A DNA stretch of 64,000 nt from Parasteatoda lunata (GCA_949128135.1 OX421971.1:51008630-51072629); one strand, 5' to 3'; counted from the stretch's first letter, positions 24,201-36,500 are shown. Program-made: numbers and translations. Notes: a model not told the origin generated them from the sequence alone.

Positions 24201-26171
24201 CTAATTTTAAAACTTTTTTGTTCTGACTTTAAATTTTCCATTAACAGACAAACAATCGGGATTTTTTGATTTCAGATTAGAGATTATTCTAAACTAAAAT
24301 TAGAGGTATAAAAAAATAATAAATAAGACCTTTTGATAATTTCAAAAGATAGAATCTTAATCTAGTTTTTTATTCTATAGGATATAAATATTGAACATTA
24401 GACTGCGGAACTGTATAGTAAAGAAAAAAAAAAAAAAAAAAAAAGGACCTCATGAACAACTTTTGATCTAATTATCAGATCTTTACATGGGACTCACTCT
24501 TAATGTCTTAAAGGGTAGACTTCGAATATGCTAAATTAATGCAAACGATATTTTAAGTTACAAAATGAGACGTAAGAACGCACGTTCTCTAAAAAAATAA
24601 ACCGTTTTTGGATTTTTGTAAATATACCTTTTTTTTCTGATTTGGATTTTTAACTCCAAAATATCGTGGAAAGCCGCGATTTGGGAAACATGGTCTCAAA
24701 AGTTTGGACAAGGGAGTTTACCTCAAGAACTTTTTAAGTGAAATGAAAAATTCTTGCAGACAGTTATGAAATTCGTTTAATATTCGGAATTCATTCGATA
24801 ATTCCATGCCAAAAATAACTTTTAAATAGCGTATGACATTTAGTTTAGTTAATACTTTTTTATTATTTTATAAAATAGTCGAAAAATTTTGAATTAGAGG
24901 GTGTACAATTTTTTAGATTATTTTAAGGATAATCCAAAAAAAAAAAAAAAAAAAAAAAATGACAGGTCACACGTGGCAAAATACAAAATTTGAATGAAAT
25001 AGGTCAATAGTTCTCACGAAATCAAATTTTGAAAATGTCGTATTTTTAAAATTCGAATTTTCAAGAACTATTTGACCGATTTTGCTCAAATTTAATATGT
25101 AAGATTACGTTATTTAAAACGATGTAAAAATTGTATACCCTACAATTAATTTTTTTTTTTGGGATTATTATTAAATAAAATAAATATTAACTACGAGTTA
25201 TTTTTTTTTTTTTTTTGCATGGGACTATCTTTGAATAAATGAATTTTATAGTTGCGCGCAAAAACTTTTCAGTTTGCTTAAAAAGTTCTAGAGACATGGT
25301 GATAAAATAAATAAATAAATCGCAAAAAAATAAATAAATAAATAAAATTAATATTAAAGGGTCAAAATTTTGGACCAAACTATTGATACCATATTTATCA
25401 GCTTGCTAGACTAGTCAGAAATCAGAATGTATCGAAAAAATGTTCATTCAGAAAAAGTACGTTTTTGTGTCTGATTTCGTAATCTTAAATTTCGTCTGCA
25501 CTAACTAATAGCTTATTTGTATTTGTCCCCCCTTAACCTAGAACGTGAAGATCCGATCATTAGATCAAAAGTTATTCAGGGAGGTTCGTTTTTTATTTAG
25601 AAAGTTAAAGCAGTTCGTTTTTAAAAATCCGTAAAGAAATTTACTATTAGTTTTTTTTAATTTGAGGATGCTAATCAGCTTAATAAAATAGTTAAATGGG
25701 ATAGTAAAAGTTCAGATCTGTAAAATGCACTATTGCTGATTAAAGTAGTCGTTTCGGTTCTTTATTAAAATACTGAGATCATTATTCTCGAATTTATATG
25801 ATTTGTGATCCATATACTGTTTTTTACCATGCGTAGCACATTTTTGTTTAAGTAAAAAATTTTTGTTTTTCCAGTAAACTCTTTAGTTTTATAAAATCAC
25901 AGCGAGGGGATGAAAAACTATTAAAATGGTAATTATTTAGTAACGCTGTAGGCGAGACTTAGGAGATGGATTTTGAAATGGAGAACAATAAATTATTTAT
26001 TACTGAAAAATGACTTCCAATTTTTTAGCTACCTTACAACATGTAAAATAGAAAGAATTCGTATAATAAAAAAAGGAATGATTTTGCCCACTTACCATTT
26101 TGTCCAATAATTAGGAAAACAAGAAGCGTGTAATACATCAAAGTGCATGCTTTTTGGAATTGACACTTCAT
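12064..26171 (-). CDS. Sb: Stubble-like trypsin-type serine protease, seven coding exons
   Basis: Join: 26171-26096, 20938-20486, 19733-19654, 17841-17735, 15589-15321, 12575-12421, 12222-12064. All introns are GT-AG and phases match, giving 1299 nt and 432 residues. Residues 1-26 hold a hydrophobic stretch (TLLVFLIIG). Cys 36, 46, 52, 63, 72 and 73 form a CLIP-like disulfide knot. Residues 77-176 are a Ser/Thr/Pro-rich stem. Activation is expected after Lys188 (KVVGG). The catalytic triad is His235 (TAAHC), Asp285 (HDLAL) and Ser383 (GDSGGP). Asp377 sits six residues before the Ser, giving trypsin-type Arg/Lys specificity. Cys178 likely bonds Cys305 and tethers the chains after activation. 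From recalled family sequence, the match to Drosophila Stubble is close throughout the protease domain (RIRVGE, GWGRLSEGGTLPS, PDIFLCAGYE, SWGIGCAE, PGVCTRISKF). Stubble acts at the surface of epithelia in matrix remodelling and appendage shape. At 432 residues this protein has a much shorter stem than the fly protein (about 790). An orthologue or close paralogue fits. A clotting-type CLIP protease is the alternative. Confidence 0.93.
12421..12575 (-). CDS. Sb: Protease exon 6: GGTLPS to S1-pocket segment
   Basis: 155 nt, acceptor ATCGTAG, donor GTATGC. Encodes (G)GTLPSKLQQVQVPIISNEKC, QQMFHTAGRQESIPDIFLCA and GYEAGGRDSCQ. Asp377 in RDSCQ is the S1 specificity residue. Cys349-Cys368 match the conserved methionine-loop disulfide. 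Confidence 0.94.
12576..15320 (-). other. Protease intron 5 (2.7 kb)
   Basis: Contains the hAT element at 14283-15118. The remainder is AT-rich, without exon-like sequence. A 124-residue-scale search by eye for further Stubble motifs found none, consistent with the exact phase join on both sides. Confidence 0.7.
14283..15118. mobile_element. Non-autonomous hAT-type DNA transposon
   Basis: Ends are inverted repeats CAGTGATTCTCAAC (14283) and GTTGAGAATCACTG (to 15118), each followed inward by GGCGGCACAC-type sequence. The flanking 8 bases ATCTAAAC are identical on both sides (14275-14282 and 15119-15126), the target duplication length of hAT elements. The 836-bp interior is AT-rich with no transposase frame. 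It lies inside intron 5 of the protease gene. Confidence 0.92.
15321..15589 (-). CDS. Sb: Protease exon 5: catalytic aspartate
   Basis: 269 nt, acceptor TTCTCTAG, donor GTTTCA. Encodes LLKSQIRIRVGEFDF, then HPRYNFFTYEHDLALVKLE with Asp285 of the triad, RPICLPDMDDTFIGLNATVT and GWGRLSE. Asn317 lies in an N-A-T glycosylation sequon. Cys305 is the expected partner of Cys178. Confidence 0.95.
16565..16735. repeat. Imperfect inverted repeat (hairpin) in intron 4
   Basis: TCTTCACACTTCTCCCCTCACCATTCGAC...GCAAATCTTGCTTTT at about 16575-16625 is repeated as an imperfect reverse complement at about 16670-16730 (AAAAGCAAGATTTGCCG...GGAGAGGGGAAAAGTGTAGAG). The spacer is about 45 bp. It could be a small MITE or a local inverted duplication. 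No target duplication was resolved. Confidence 0.55.
17272..17692 (+). mobile_element. tRNA-derived SINE in protease intron 4
   Basis: The head carries an A-box-like GATTGGTAGGACGTTAGGCT and a B box GGGAGTTCGAATCCCACC (about 17322-17339). The body includes CCTCCAAGTTTCCATAAC and AAATCAATACCTCTAGGAG, which recur reverse-complemented at 38045-38090. The tail is AACATAACATAA. It is antisense to the protease and its tail ends only about 40 bp inside the intron from the exon 4 donor. It is not a functional tRNA gene: no acceptor-stem pairing was found. Confidence 0.7.
17735..17841 (-). CDS. Sb: Protease exon 4: catalytic histidine
   Basis: 107 nt, acceptor TTATTTAG, donor GTAAGA. Encodes VSVRRSSFFGFASTHRCGGA and then NANWIATAAHCVD. 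His235 is the triad histidine, and Cys220-Cys236 form the loop disulfide around it. The phase-2 end (GA) joins the next exon to give Asp239. Confidence 0.95.
19654..19733 (-). CDS. Sb: Protease exon 3: zymogen activation site
   Basis: 80 nt, acceptor ending ATCAG, donor GTAAAA. Encodes (E)CGIPALFPKSK then VVGGTHSSFGEWPWQ. Cleavage after Lys188 would free the VVGG N-terminus that forms the active protease. Cys178 is the conserved light-chain cysteine. The 80-nt exon was found by following splice phases. Confidence 0.93.
20486..20938 (-). CDS. Sb: Protease exon 2: disulfide-knot domain and stem
   Basis: Acceptor TTTATTTCAG, donor GTAATA. The first two bases complete Ala26, then 150 codons follow. 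The six-cysteine knot reads SC..TC..QC..PC..TCC (Cys36-Cys73) and resembles the Stubble/CLIP domain that regulates activation of extracellular protease cascades. The rest (residues 77-176) is low-complexity Ser/Thr/Pro with many TT and PP pairs, likely O-glycosylated and extended. Overlapping openings in other frames here are shadows. Confidence 0.92.
21370..21570 (+). mobile_element. Possible decayed tRNA-derived SINE
   Basis: GC-richer than its surroundings, with GAGAGCGGTGATTGGTGCGA as a weak A-box candidate, GGGTCTGGATTTAAACCAC as a weak B-box candidate, and an AACAAACAAAC tail near 21567. The boxes are poor matches and no duplicate was found in this window. Confidence 0.3.
24440..25600. 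mobile_element. 1.1-kb palindromic element, copy 2
   Basis: Left arm starts after a ~21-base poly-A: GGACCTCATGAACAACTTTT, GATCTAATTATCAGATC, GATATTTTAAGTTACAAAAT, AATAGTCGAAAAATTTTG. The right arm carries the mirror series, ending TAGAACGTGAAGATCCGATC, ATTAGATCAAAAGTTATTCA and GGGAGGTTCG near 25586. Same family as 10080-11224, independently decayed. It lies in intron 1 of the protease gene. Confidence 0.75.
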
Positions 26172-26191
26172 TGTAATACTAAGGGCTTTAC
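26096..26191 (-). CDS. Sb: Protease exon 1: N-terminal hydrophobic segment
   Basis: The ATG is at 26171-26169, followed by 25 codons and one base, then donor GTAAGT. The peptide starts MKCQFQKACTLMYYTLLVFL. A TTTATTTCAG acceptor lies directly before 26191, so the exon appears to have a 20-nt leader joined to at least one upstream exon not located here. The 20-nt leader is open in the same frame, so an upstream coding start cannot be excluded. The segment could be a cleaved signal peptide (cut near Asn25-Ala26) or a signal anchor. Confidence 0.75.
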
Positions 26192-26790
26192 CTGAAATAA
26201 ATAGAAATAAGGATTAAATATGCAAAATTTAAAGCAGTTTAGGTATATAAGAGATGAGGAAAAAAGAACTGGATTAATAACATCCTAAATTTAAAAATAG
26301 TCTAATACTCCATTGTAGATTTAATGTTTGAATAAAGGAATAAAGAATTCAATGGCATAAGAACCCGAAGGCAAACTGCTTCAAAACAAATGGCATGTAC
26401 TAAATATAACGAAACAATGGTGTTATAAACTAAGAATGTGAAAGAATTAAAAAGGAAAATGATAAATAATTACAGGGCTTTTAAGGAGATGGCGTTTTCT
26501 GAAAGATAAATCTTTTGGGAGAATAAGGAATGAATTGGAAAGGTTTTTCTCTGAGCAATCAGTTCCCGGTAGAGCCAAAATATCGGAATTTTGAATCACA
26601 ATATCGTGCAAACTAAAAAGAATGTTAAATTTAACATCGTTACCTTTCATGTTATGTACTGTATTGAATAAATAAGTTTAGTAAGAAATGATTTACACGA
26701 TATGTTGGATTTGGTAGCATATTGCGATTTGCAGCAAATTTGAACAATATCATGGTTCAACATCCACTTACATTTTTAACGATGTACAGA

Positions 26791-29320
<2,530 letters not shown>

Positions 29321-29464
29321 AATAATGTTTTTAATATTTACAAATATTAAGTACAAAAAAATACTCTCATAAGATCACACTTTCAATCGGATTAACGACC
29401 TCGTTCGACCACAGAACCGCAGATTGGTTTCACTTAAATTTCTTTAAGCAACAATTTAAGTAAG

Positions 29465-29680
29465 GCTGCTATGGGGGCCCTCCCCAGCCGAGCAGTCTCG
29501 TCGTTCCCCCAAACTCTCAGCAGCGTTGAGGTAAAAGGTTCGATTCCCACTGTAACCATGAATGCATCATAGCGATGTCGTCCTCTAACTTGAGCTATCT
29601 GCTTTTTAACTTGACCCATAAACAGTATTTTGTAGTGAGCAGACAAGCCTGCATGTATATGTGAAATAATACATAAATAG
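29465..29680 (+). mobile_element. tRNA-derived SINE (copy in duplication unit 1)
   Basis: Head with CCCAGCCGAGCAGTCTCGTC and B box AAGGTTCGATTCCCACTG. The 3' tail CAGACAAGCCTGCATGTATA then AATACATAAATA is shared with the SINE at 31689-31915. The same element recurs at about 29948-30163 in unit 2. Confidence 0.65.
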
Positions 29681-29760
29681 AGCTTCCTTATCCTATAGAT
29701 CTCGCCGTTTCGACAATTACTTAGTAGCGTGGAGGTAGCAGGTTCGAATCCCTGGATATT
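29681..29760 (+). mobile_element. Second tRNA-like SINE head, directly adjacent
   Basis: GAGCTTCCTTATCCTATAGA through GTGGAGGTAGCAGGTTCGAATCCCTGG. It has a good B box (AGGTTCGAATCCCTGG). The tail of the previous SINE runs straight into it, so this is a nested or dimeric insertion. Repeated at about 30164-30243. Confidence 0.55.
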
Positions 29761-30285
29761 ACTTTGTGATACTTTAATATATGCTGTATATTCTTCACTA
29801 TTCAATAATGTTTTTAATATTTACAAATATTAAGTACAAAATAATACTCTCATAAGATCACACTTTCAATCGGATTAACGACCTCGTTCGACCACAGAAC
29901 CGCAGATTGGTTTCACTTAAATTTCTTTAAGCAACAATTTAAGTAAGGCTGCTATGGGGGCCCTCCCCAGCCGAGCAGTCTCGTCGTTCCCCCAAACTCT
30001 CAGCAGCGTTGAGGTAAAAGGTTCGATTCCCACTGTAACCATGAATGCATCATAGCGATGTCGTCCTCTAACTTGAGCTATCTGCTTTTTAACTTGACCC
30101 ATAAACAGTATTTTGTAGTGAGCAGACAAGCCTGCATGTATATGTGATATAATACATAAATAGAGCTTCCTTATCCTATATATCTCGCCGTTTCGACAAT
30201 TACTTAGTAGCGTGGAGGTAGCAGGTTCGAATCCCTGGATATTACTTTGTGATACTTTAATATATGCTGTATATTCTTCACTTTT

Positions 30286-31688
30286 ACAAGGACTTATAAG
30301 TCTTCTTTATAAGGAGCACACAAATGAAACAAAAAGTAAGTAAATAAAGTAACAATAAATAAATAAGCAAGATTGTATGGCCGAGATAATGAAGTGCCGA
30401 TCTGAGGTAGAAGATATCAAGTTCGTGCCAAGTCATTCAAAAACATAAACAATTCAAACGTAAGTGGACAGCACTTGAACCGATAAGCCTTTCTCCAACG
30501 TGATGTCATACATGAGGTGATCAGCGCCTACAAAAAAACTAAGGAACAGATAGCAAAATTTTCAAAACGACCGTCGAAAACAGTCCTCTTTAAGTTTTTT
30601 TTTTAATATTTATGTTTAAGAATCCAGATCTCTGCTCTAAAAATATTAATTTAGAAAGATAAAACAGTTAGTTTTCAAATATTAGTAAGGAAATTTTTTC
30701 GACCAGTTTTTAATTTCTTGAAGACGCTGGTCAGCTAAATGAGTCATACATGTCTAACTTTTACCCGACTTAGAAAGCAAACTCTGAACCGAGTAACTGG
30801 TGAGAAGAGGTTAAAAGATTAAATTTTATCGAATTAAATATCATTCTAGATAGTCATTTCATTTCGATAAAGTAGAATCATAATTACGTGTGGTAAATAC
30901 GGTATAAAGGATAAGAAGTACGGAGATAAATTTAATCTCAAATCACCTTTAAGAGACACAACTATTTCCACAACCTCTGATTAATATAAAGCAGAATCCC
31001 TAGAAGAGTCGTTGCAAACATTGCTCATATTTGACTGCAAAAACAACAGAAAAAGCAATTGCATCATATTTATCAAGTTATCGCAATTCAGCTCGAGATC
31101 GGTTAATGACGAGTTCGATGTCAATTCAAAAACTAATATTTTATTATTATACAATTAAGACTATACCGGGACAGTGATTGAAGACCTCAAGTTTCTGTCC
31201 TTAAGTCATTGAAGAAACTCAACTCTTAGAAAGGTAATAGCCTTAGCTCTTTTTTTTTTCGAACTGGAAGGTCATTGCGATTTATATAAGACAAACTTTC
31301 AATAAGTTTAGGAAACACACTCGGTATCTTACAAAGAATATAACGAGGTTTTTATATATAAAAAAGAATTTCTTATCATTTTACCTTTCATCGTCTTAAA
31401 TATCTCCTTATCCAGTTATGAAGAGAACCGGCCTATAAATACTGCAAATATTTCGCTTACAAAATGGCAACAAAGACCCATTTTTCAGATACATGAAGGG
31501 TTTGCTACGTCATGGCTTGTCTTGATAGTACAAGAGTTCCATTTCAAATAAAAATTAATTTGTGTAGTGTTATGTTATCTGAATTCTTATCAGACAACAA
31601 CAATGACAACAAATTTACTTATTATCTGACCTAAATCTCAGCAGAATGGCTTGCACAATTCTGCATTTCAAACTTTTTTTTTTTTTTG
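30286..31688. other. Intergenic DNA, possible SINE relic near 30370-30430
   Basis: GTATGGCCGAGATAATGAAG and AGATATCAAGTTCGTGCCAA look like decayed A and B boxes of another tRNA-derived head. No gene was seen in the remainder. Confidence 0.35.
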
Positions 31689-31915
31689 GTCTCTTCGGCT
31701 AGGGAGCAATGTGCTCTCACCAAACACCCTGAAGCAGGAAGGTAGCGGGTTCAAATCCCACTTTCCCTGCATGCTATGTTTCCGTATTTTTAGAAATGTC
31801 AAATGCTTTCTGATGAGTTTAGAAATTTGCTGTTTTTTAATAAATTAACAAGCAAACCTGCATATGTATGTGTATTAGTAAATAAATAAATAATGCAAAA
31901 AAAAAAAAAGAACTT
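31689..31915 (+). mobile_element. tRNA-derived SINE with poly-A tail
   Basis: Head about 31694-31772 with AGCAATGTGCTCTCACCAAA and B box GTAGCGGGTTCAAATCCCAC. The tail AACAAGCAAACCTGCATATG, TAAATAAATAAATAATGC and poly-A ends near 31911. The tail matches the SINEs in the 29.3-30.3 kb duplication, so the two heads share one tail family. Confidence 0.7.
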
Positions 31916-32500
31916 TTCTTAAAGTGTTGTTTGTTGAAGTTGAATATTTATTGTTTAGTAAATTTATATTTTATATATTTTACACTTTGTTAATTTTACA
32001 CTTTTTTAATTTTCAACTTTTAAAATTCGCCGAATAAAAATTTTACCTCAGGAATTCATTTGCCTAAGTTTCAACAATAAAAATGTTTGTCTATAAATCT
32101 TATGTTAATGATTTTTTAACACAAAAATTTTTTTTATGCAAAAACTTTCACTGTTAAAAAATTATTAAAATAAGATGCCATTCATTGCTAGTGGAAATAA
32201 TAAATAGTTATAAGAATTAAAAAAAATATCCTTAATACATCAGGTAAAGACTTTATAAAGCGTGGCAATGCTGCTCTCATAAAAGCCGCAAAAGCACATT
32301 TAAAAATTTTTTTTAATTAAAGAAAACTTTGAAACAAAATGCTATAGTCATAAATTGTGTTAAATGAAATGTGTCGAAGATTTCTTTTTCCTTTCGAGTC
32401 TATGTAATTGACAGAAAAAACAAAAGCTAGTAATTGAGAGTAATTGAGAGGGTTCTCATTCACTGAAGACTTTATTTAAGCTGACTGTTTTTTAAAGACA

Positions 32501-32710
32501 TTATTCATAATTTTATTATTATATTATTAGTATAATATTATTTGTAAAAGAGGTTATTCATAATTTTTTTATTATATTATTAGTATAATATTATTTGTGA
32601 AATACGTTATTCATAATTCTTTTGGTATATAAGTAACATGATATTATTTCCAGAACAGGTTATTCATAATTTTATTATTATAATATTATTAGCCTTGATA
32701 TTTAAAAAAG
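32501..32710. repeat. Four tandem 53-bp units
   Basis: TTATTCATAAT starts at 32501, 32554, 32607 and 32660, exactly 53 bp apart, followed each time by a TTATTATATTATTAG-type stretch. Unit 3 is the most diverged. Non-coding. Confidence 0.9.
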
Positions 32711-33021
32711 GCAGTGATGTTTTCTTTCTACCATATTTAGGGCTACAGCTATGTCTTATTTATTTGCCTTTATTAATTAACTTTTTCTCTTCCCACTTTT
32801 TTAAAATAAAATTAAAAAAAAAATTTTTAATTTTTTTTTTATAAAAAGTAATGTTTTGTGTCGTTTTCAAGATAAGACAATTATTTTAGTTTCATTTTAA
32901 ACATCAAAATTTTATATAAGATACCATTGTTTAATAAATCATTTTTTTCCTTTACAGTCTTTTGCAAAATATATTTACTTAAAAGTAGTATGTAATTATA
33001 AAATTACTAGTAATACTAAAT

Positions 33022-33060
<39 letters not shown>

Positions 33061-33830
33061 AGGAAACAAATAAATTCTTTATTTATGCTTATTTCAGTTA
33101 TGATTGAGAAATTCACTTTCTTCTAAATTGTTTTTAAAGTCAGTTTTTTTTCTTCAAAATGCTATAATATGCTTTTTTGGAACGAACATAAAATTTACCC
33201 ATTGTCTGGGAATTCAGGTGCAAGTTTTTGAAAATAACCATTTATTTCCATTGTTCACTCTAGTGAAAGTTTTAGAAAATCAAAAACATCCGGAACTGAA
33301 AACAATGCTGACATCCGGAACTGCTATTGTTTACTATACAAAACATAGATGTTAAACGGAATGTGAAAGTGCAAGGAAAAGTGTTATCGTTTATTTTTTT
33401 TCTTGTCATATATAAATGTGTCTAATTACTTAACATTTACCCGATTTCTAAGAGACAAACGTATTTTAAAATTTGTGAACATAGAGAGGTTAACAAGATC
33501 TATTGAAATTACCTGTTGTAATTTCTAAAATGTAATGAAAAAATGTTTTCCATAAAATTCCCTTTTTTGCAGACACGTTTTCAGACATTGCAAAATTTTC
33601 TTTTTTTCATAAAGTTGTCTCGACATCAAAAAACGTTGAGAACTAAGATAAAAATATATATTTGAAAAGTTTCCAGAGAAATGTTAAAAAAAATCTGGAT
33701 CTAAAGATTTTTCGGCATAAAATTATTTAATTTTTAATAGTTTTTAGAATTATTAAATGCTTATAGACCAAATTTAGAAGTCTTGCAGTGATATAAATTA
33801 TCTTAATATTAATTAAACATAGTAAATTTA
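32711..33830. other. AT-rich intergenic DNA with a ~29-base poly-A
   Basis: The poly-A lies at about 33031-33059. An 83-codon plus-strand opening (33104-33355) has no recognisable motif. No gene is called. Confidence 0.4.
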
Positions 33831-33980
33831 CTTGAATAGCGTAAGATAAGATAATATTTACTTGAATAACTTAGGCTAACATAACGTGTTCTTGAATATC
33901 TTAACATAACATAACATGTTCTTGAATATCTTAACATAACATAACATGTTCTTGAATAACTTAAAATGACGTGAACATAA
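33831..33980. repeat. Five tandem 30-bp units
   Basis: CTTGAATA starts at 33831, 33861, 33891, 33921 and 33951, exactly 30 bp apart. Units 3 and 4 are identical. Because 30 is a multiple of three, the minus strand stays open and reads as a ten-residue peptide repeat (YSRTCYVMLR), but nothing else supports translation. Confidence 0.9.
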
Positions 33981-34007
33981 AATGTGAACATATATATGTT
34001 AAAAAAA

Positions 34008-35050
34008 CATTGTTTTAGAACATTTATTAATACGTATGCAACCGAAGAACAATACATATCATTTACAAAATATATCATTTTATTCTGGGTAAAAGAATTT
34101 AATAAGATTTAATGAAATATAATATTTTATTTGTGCATCTAGAATAGTGTTTTAAAATATAAAAGTCATCCGGTTATATGTATGTCTAAAAACATTGTTT
34201 TAGGACAATTAGAAAAATAAATACATAACCAAATTACATTTTATATAATTCACAAAATAAATTGTTTTCTCCCCGGTAAAAAGAATTTAATTAGATTTAA
34301 TGAAATATAAGATGTTCTTTGTGTATCCAGAATGGTGATTCAAAATATAAATTTCATCTAGATTTACACAGTATTAAAAAAACATTGATTTGGGAAATTT
34401 AAACAGGGTGCGTAGCCAAATTATTGAACAAAAAATAAGCACTTTTTAAGCACTTTTCAAGCACTCAAAAAATATTTTTAAGCACTTTAAAAAATTTCAT
34501 AATTAGGCAGGATAGGAAAGTTTTTGACAATTGACGGTTTTATATTGTTTTAACCAACAAGTCAAAAAAAAAAAAAATCTTTTGGCCTTGTTTTTGATAA
34601 TCGTCAAAAATCATGAAATTTTGAATCATGTAAAACGAATTTCATACGCTACGAACTGACAATATTAATAGATTGGGATTGGACAAATAGATTGGGATTG
34701 AATTAATTGTGAAAACGTTGAATACAACAATGTGAACTGTGTCTTTTTGCATAATTCGTATCGAAAATCAACATGGTAAAGGAAAAATCTCATTTAGAAA
34801 AAAGGAAATTAAGCACTTTTTAAAAACACCCATTGAAAAAAGCACCTTTAAGGGCTTTCAAAAAACGAAAATTGAAAATAAGCACCTTTAAGCACTTTTT
34901 AAAAACGCTACGCACCCTGTTAAAAATAAGTAAGAAACCAAAGAACGATAAATATAATTCACAAAATAAATTTTTTTATTTTGGGTAAAACAATCTAATA
35001 AGATTTAAGGAAATATAAGACGTTCTTTGTATATCTAGAATGGTGGTTAT
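34008..35050. repeat. Three ~187-bp tandem units, third split by a MITE
   Basis: ACATTG..TTT begins units at 34008, 34192 and 34382. Each continues with ATACATAACC-like sequence, TAATTCACAAAATAAATTG, TTAATTAGATTTAATGAAAT and GTGTATCCAGAATGGTG. In unit 3 the first ~22 bp and the remainder (from 34920) are separated by the insertion at 34404-34919. Confidence 0.8.
34404..34919. mobile_element. 516-bp MITE with 13-bp terminal inverted repeats
   Basis: Ends CAGGGTGCGTAGC and GCTACGCACCCTG. Subterminal AAGCACTTTTTAAGCACTTT motifs occur at both sides in inverted orientation. The flanking bases TTAAA occur on both sides. No ORF. TTAA-type targets fit piggyBac- or Kolobok-like elements; the superfamily is not decided by the sequence. 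Confidence 0.8.
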
Positions 35051-36214
35051 TTATGTTATTTAAAACAGGACAGGGACATAGTGATAATTAAATCGTGCAC
35101 TTTTTTGAAGAATGTTCCAACGACACGCCATGCTCTTTGGAGCATGTAACAAATTTCTCCGATTTGCTGCAACGATTTCGTTCGCTTAAAAAAAAAAAAA
35201 AAAAAAAAAAATGCGAATAAAAATTCGTGCAAAAGTGAAGTTTTTCGTGCAGAGAACTTCGATTGTATGTTCGTCAACATGAATAGCACGTGTACTGTTC
35301 CCTTTAGAAAGACACGGAAGACTTGATTGGTTAAAAGGAGAGAAAAAAAAATAAATAAAAAGCTTGGGTCTCTACTTTTGATTTTTAATCACCACCTGCA
35401 CGAAATTTTTCTTTTTTGGATGAGCAAGTTCGATTTTCTATTTAAAATAGTCTCCATTTTCAGTTAAAAAAAGTAACATTCTCGTTTTTAAAAGTAAAGA
35501 AATGGATCAATGGATCTTCAAAAATTCACTCAACATAAAAATGCTTTGAAACAAAAAAAAGTTTTTTTTTTCTTTTTCTGTAAAGCAGGGGTCCTTAACC
35601 TACAGGTCGTTCGACAAAATTTTTTTATCCAATGTCTAAGTTACCCAAGTTTACTAGTAAATGGATTTTGAAATATATCCTCAATTTAACTTTTTATTTA
35701 GGACCCAGAACATAATGAATGTTTAAAAAAATAGGATTAGCTTATAATAAAGATTGGAAAACAAGGGGAAAAGGTTGAAAAAACGGACGTAGTTCAACAT
35801 GTTTAAGAAAATGGGCATAGCTTGATGTGCGCGTTTATGATACTAAACATAGCTCAAAATGCCTCTATATACAATGTTAAACAATGAACCCCAATTTTAA
35901 ACACCTAATACATTAGTCTAAGAAAGAAATGAGTAAAGACTCAATATGAAAGCTCAATAAGTTGTACTCACTAGTTAATTCTTTAAAAATGCAATACTAC
36001 TACTCAGTGATGTGACAGTTCTTGAGAACTCGAGCCTGCCTCAGAACAACCTTCCATTTTACAAGGTTTTGGGCTTTTGAATAAACTGCAATAGTCATAA
36101 CGGAATAGCAGAAAAGGTTTCAAAATGACTTTTCAAAATATTTTTTATACAAAAATTTCTTTTCCCTTTTTCTATTAGCTTAAAAAATCTGAAACAAACT
36201 ATGTTTGGACTTAA
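35051..36214. other. AT-rich DNA; possible hAT-type end near 35577-35600
   Basis: TGTAAAGCAGGGGTCCTTAA followed by CC resembles the outer end of hAT-type elements and is imperfectly mirrored at 39465-39488. No gene was seen. Confidence 0.35.
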
Positions 36215-36500
36215 GAATACTACTAGATCAGATAGATCATAGCTTACAAGACTAGAAAAAAAATAACATACTTTACTAGATAAACTAGAACATTCTAGAT
36301 TAGGTAATATATTAAACAATATAGACTATAACATACCAGACTAGTTAGACCATAACACACTAAACAATATAGATTCTAGCACTTTATACTAGGTAAACCA
36401 TAACATAGGATAAATGAATCTTAAGACGCTTGACTAGGTAGACCATAACATAGAATTAAGGAATTATAACATACTAGAATGGATAGACCATAATATAACT
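36215..36500. repeat. Degenerate tandem repeat of ~40-bp units
   Basis: Phrases such as ACTAGGTAGACCATAACATA, ACTAGTTAGACCATAACACA and TAGGTAAACCATAACATAGG recur with uneven spacing of about 35-55 bp. Non-coding. Confidence 0.55.

Larger units (their letters stand above)
20939..26095 (-). other. Protease intron 1 (5.2 kb)
   Basis: Longest intron of the gene. It contains a possible SINE-like stretch near 21370-21560, a (TTGA)n run near 23759-23782 and the palindromic element at 24440-25600. Other sequence is AT-rich without exon-like content. Small openings here (for example 22942-23235) lack motifs. Confidence 0.7.
29321..30285. repeat. Recent tandem duplication, period 483 bp
   Basis: The block 29321-29800 is repeated at 29804-30285 with only a handful of differences (for example TACAAAAAAATA versus TACAAAATAATA, and TGTGAAATAATA versus TGTGATATAATA). 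Near identity shows the duplication is much younger than the other repeats here. Each unit contains two tRNA-derived SINE heads. The 123- and 70-codon minus-strand openings are the same non-coding frame in each copy. Confidence 0.95.

Noticed and set aside
29434..29805. 123-codon minus-strand opening, repeated as 70 codons at 29917-30129
   Set aside because: Runs antisense through two SINE heads and exists twice because of the 483-bp duplication.
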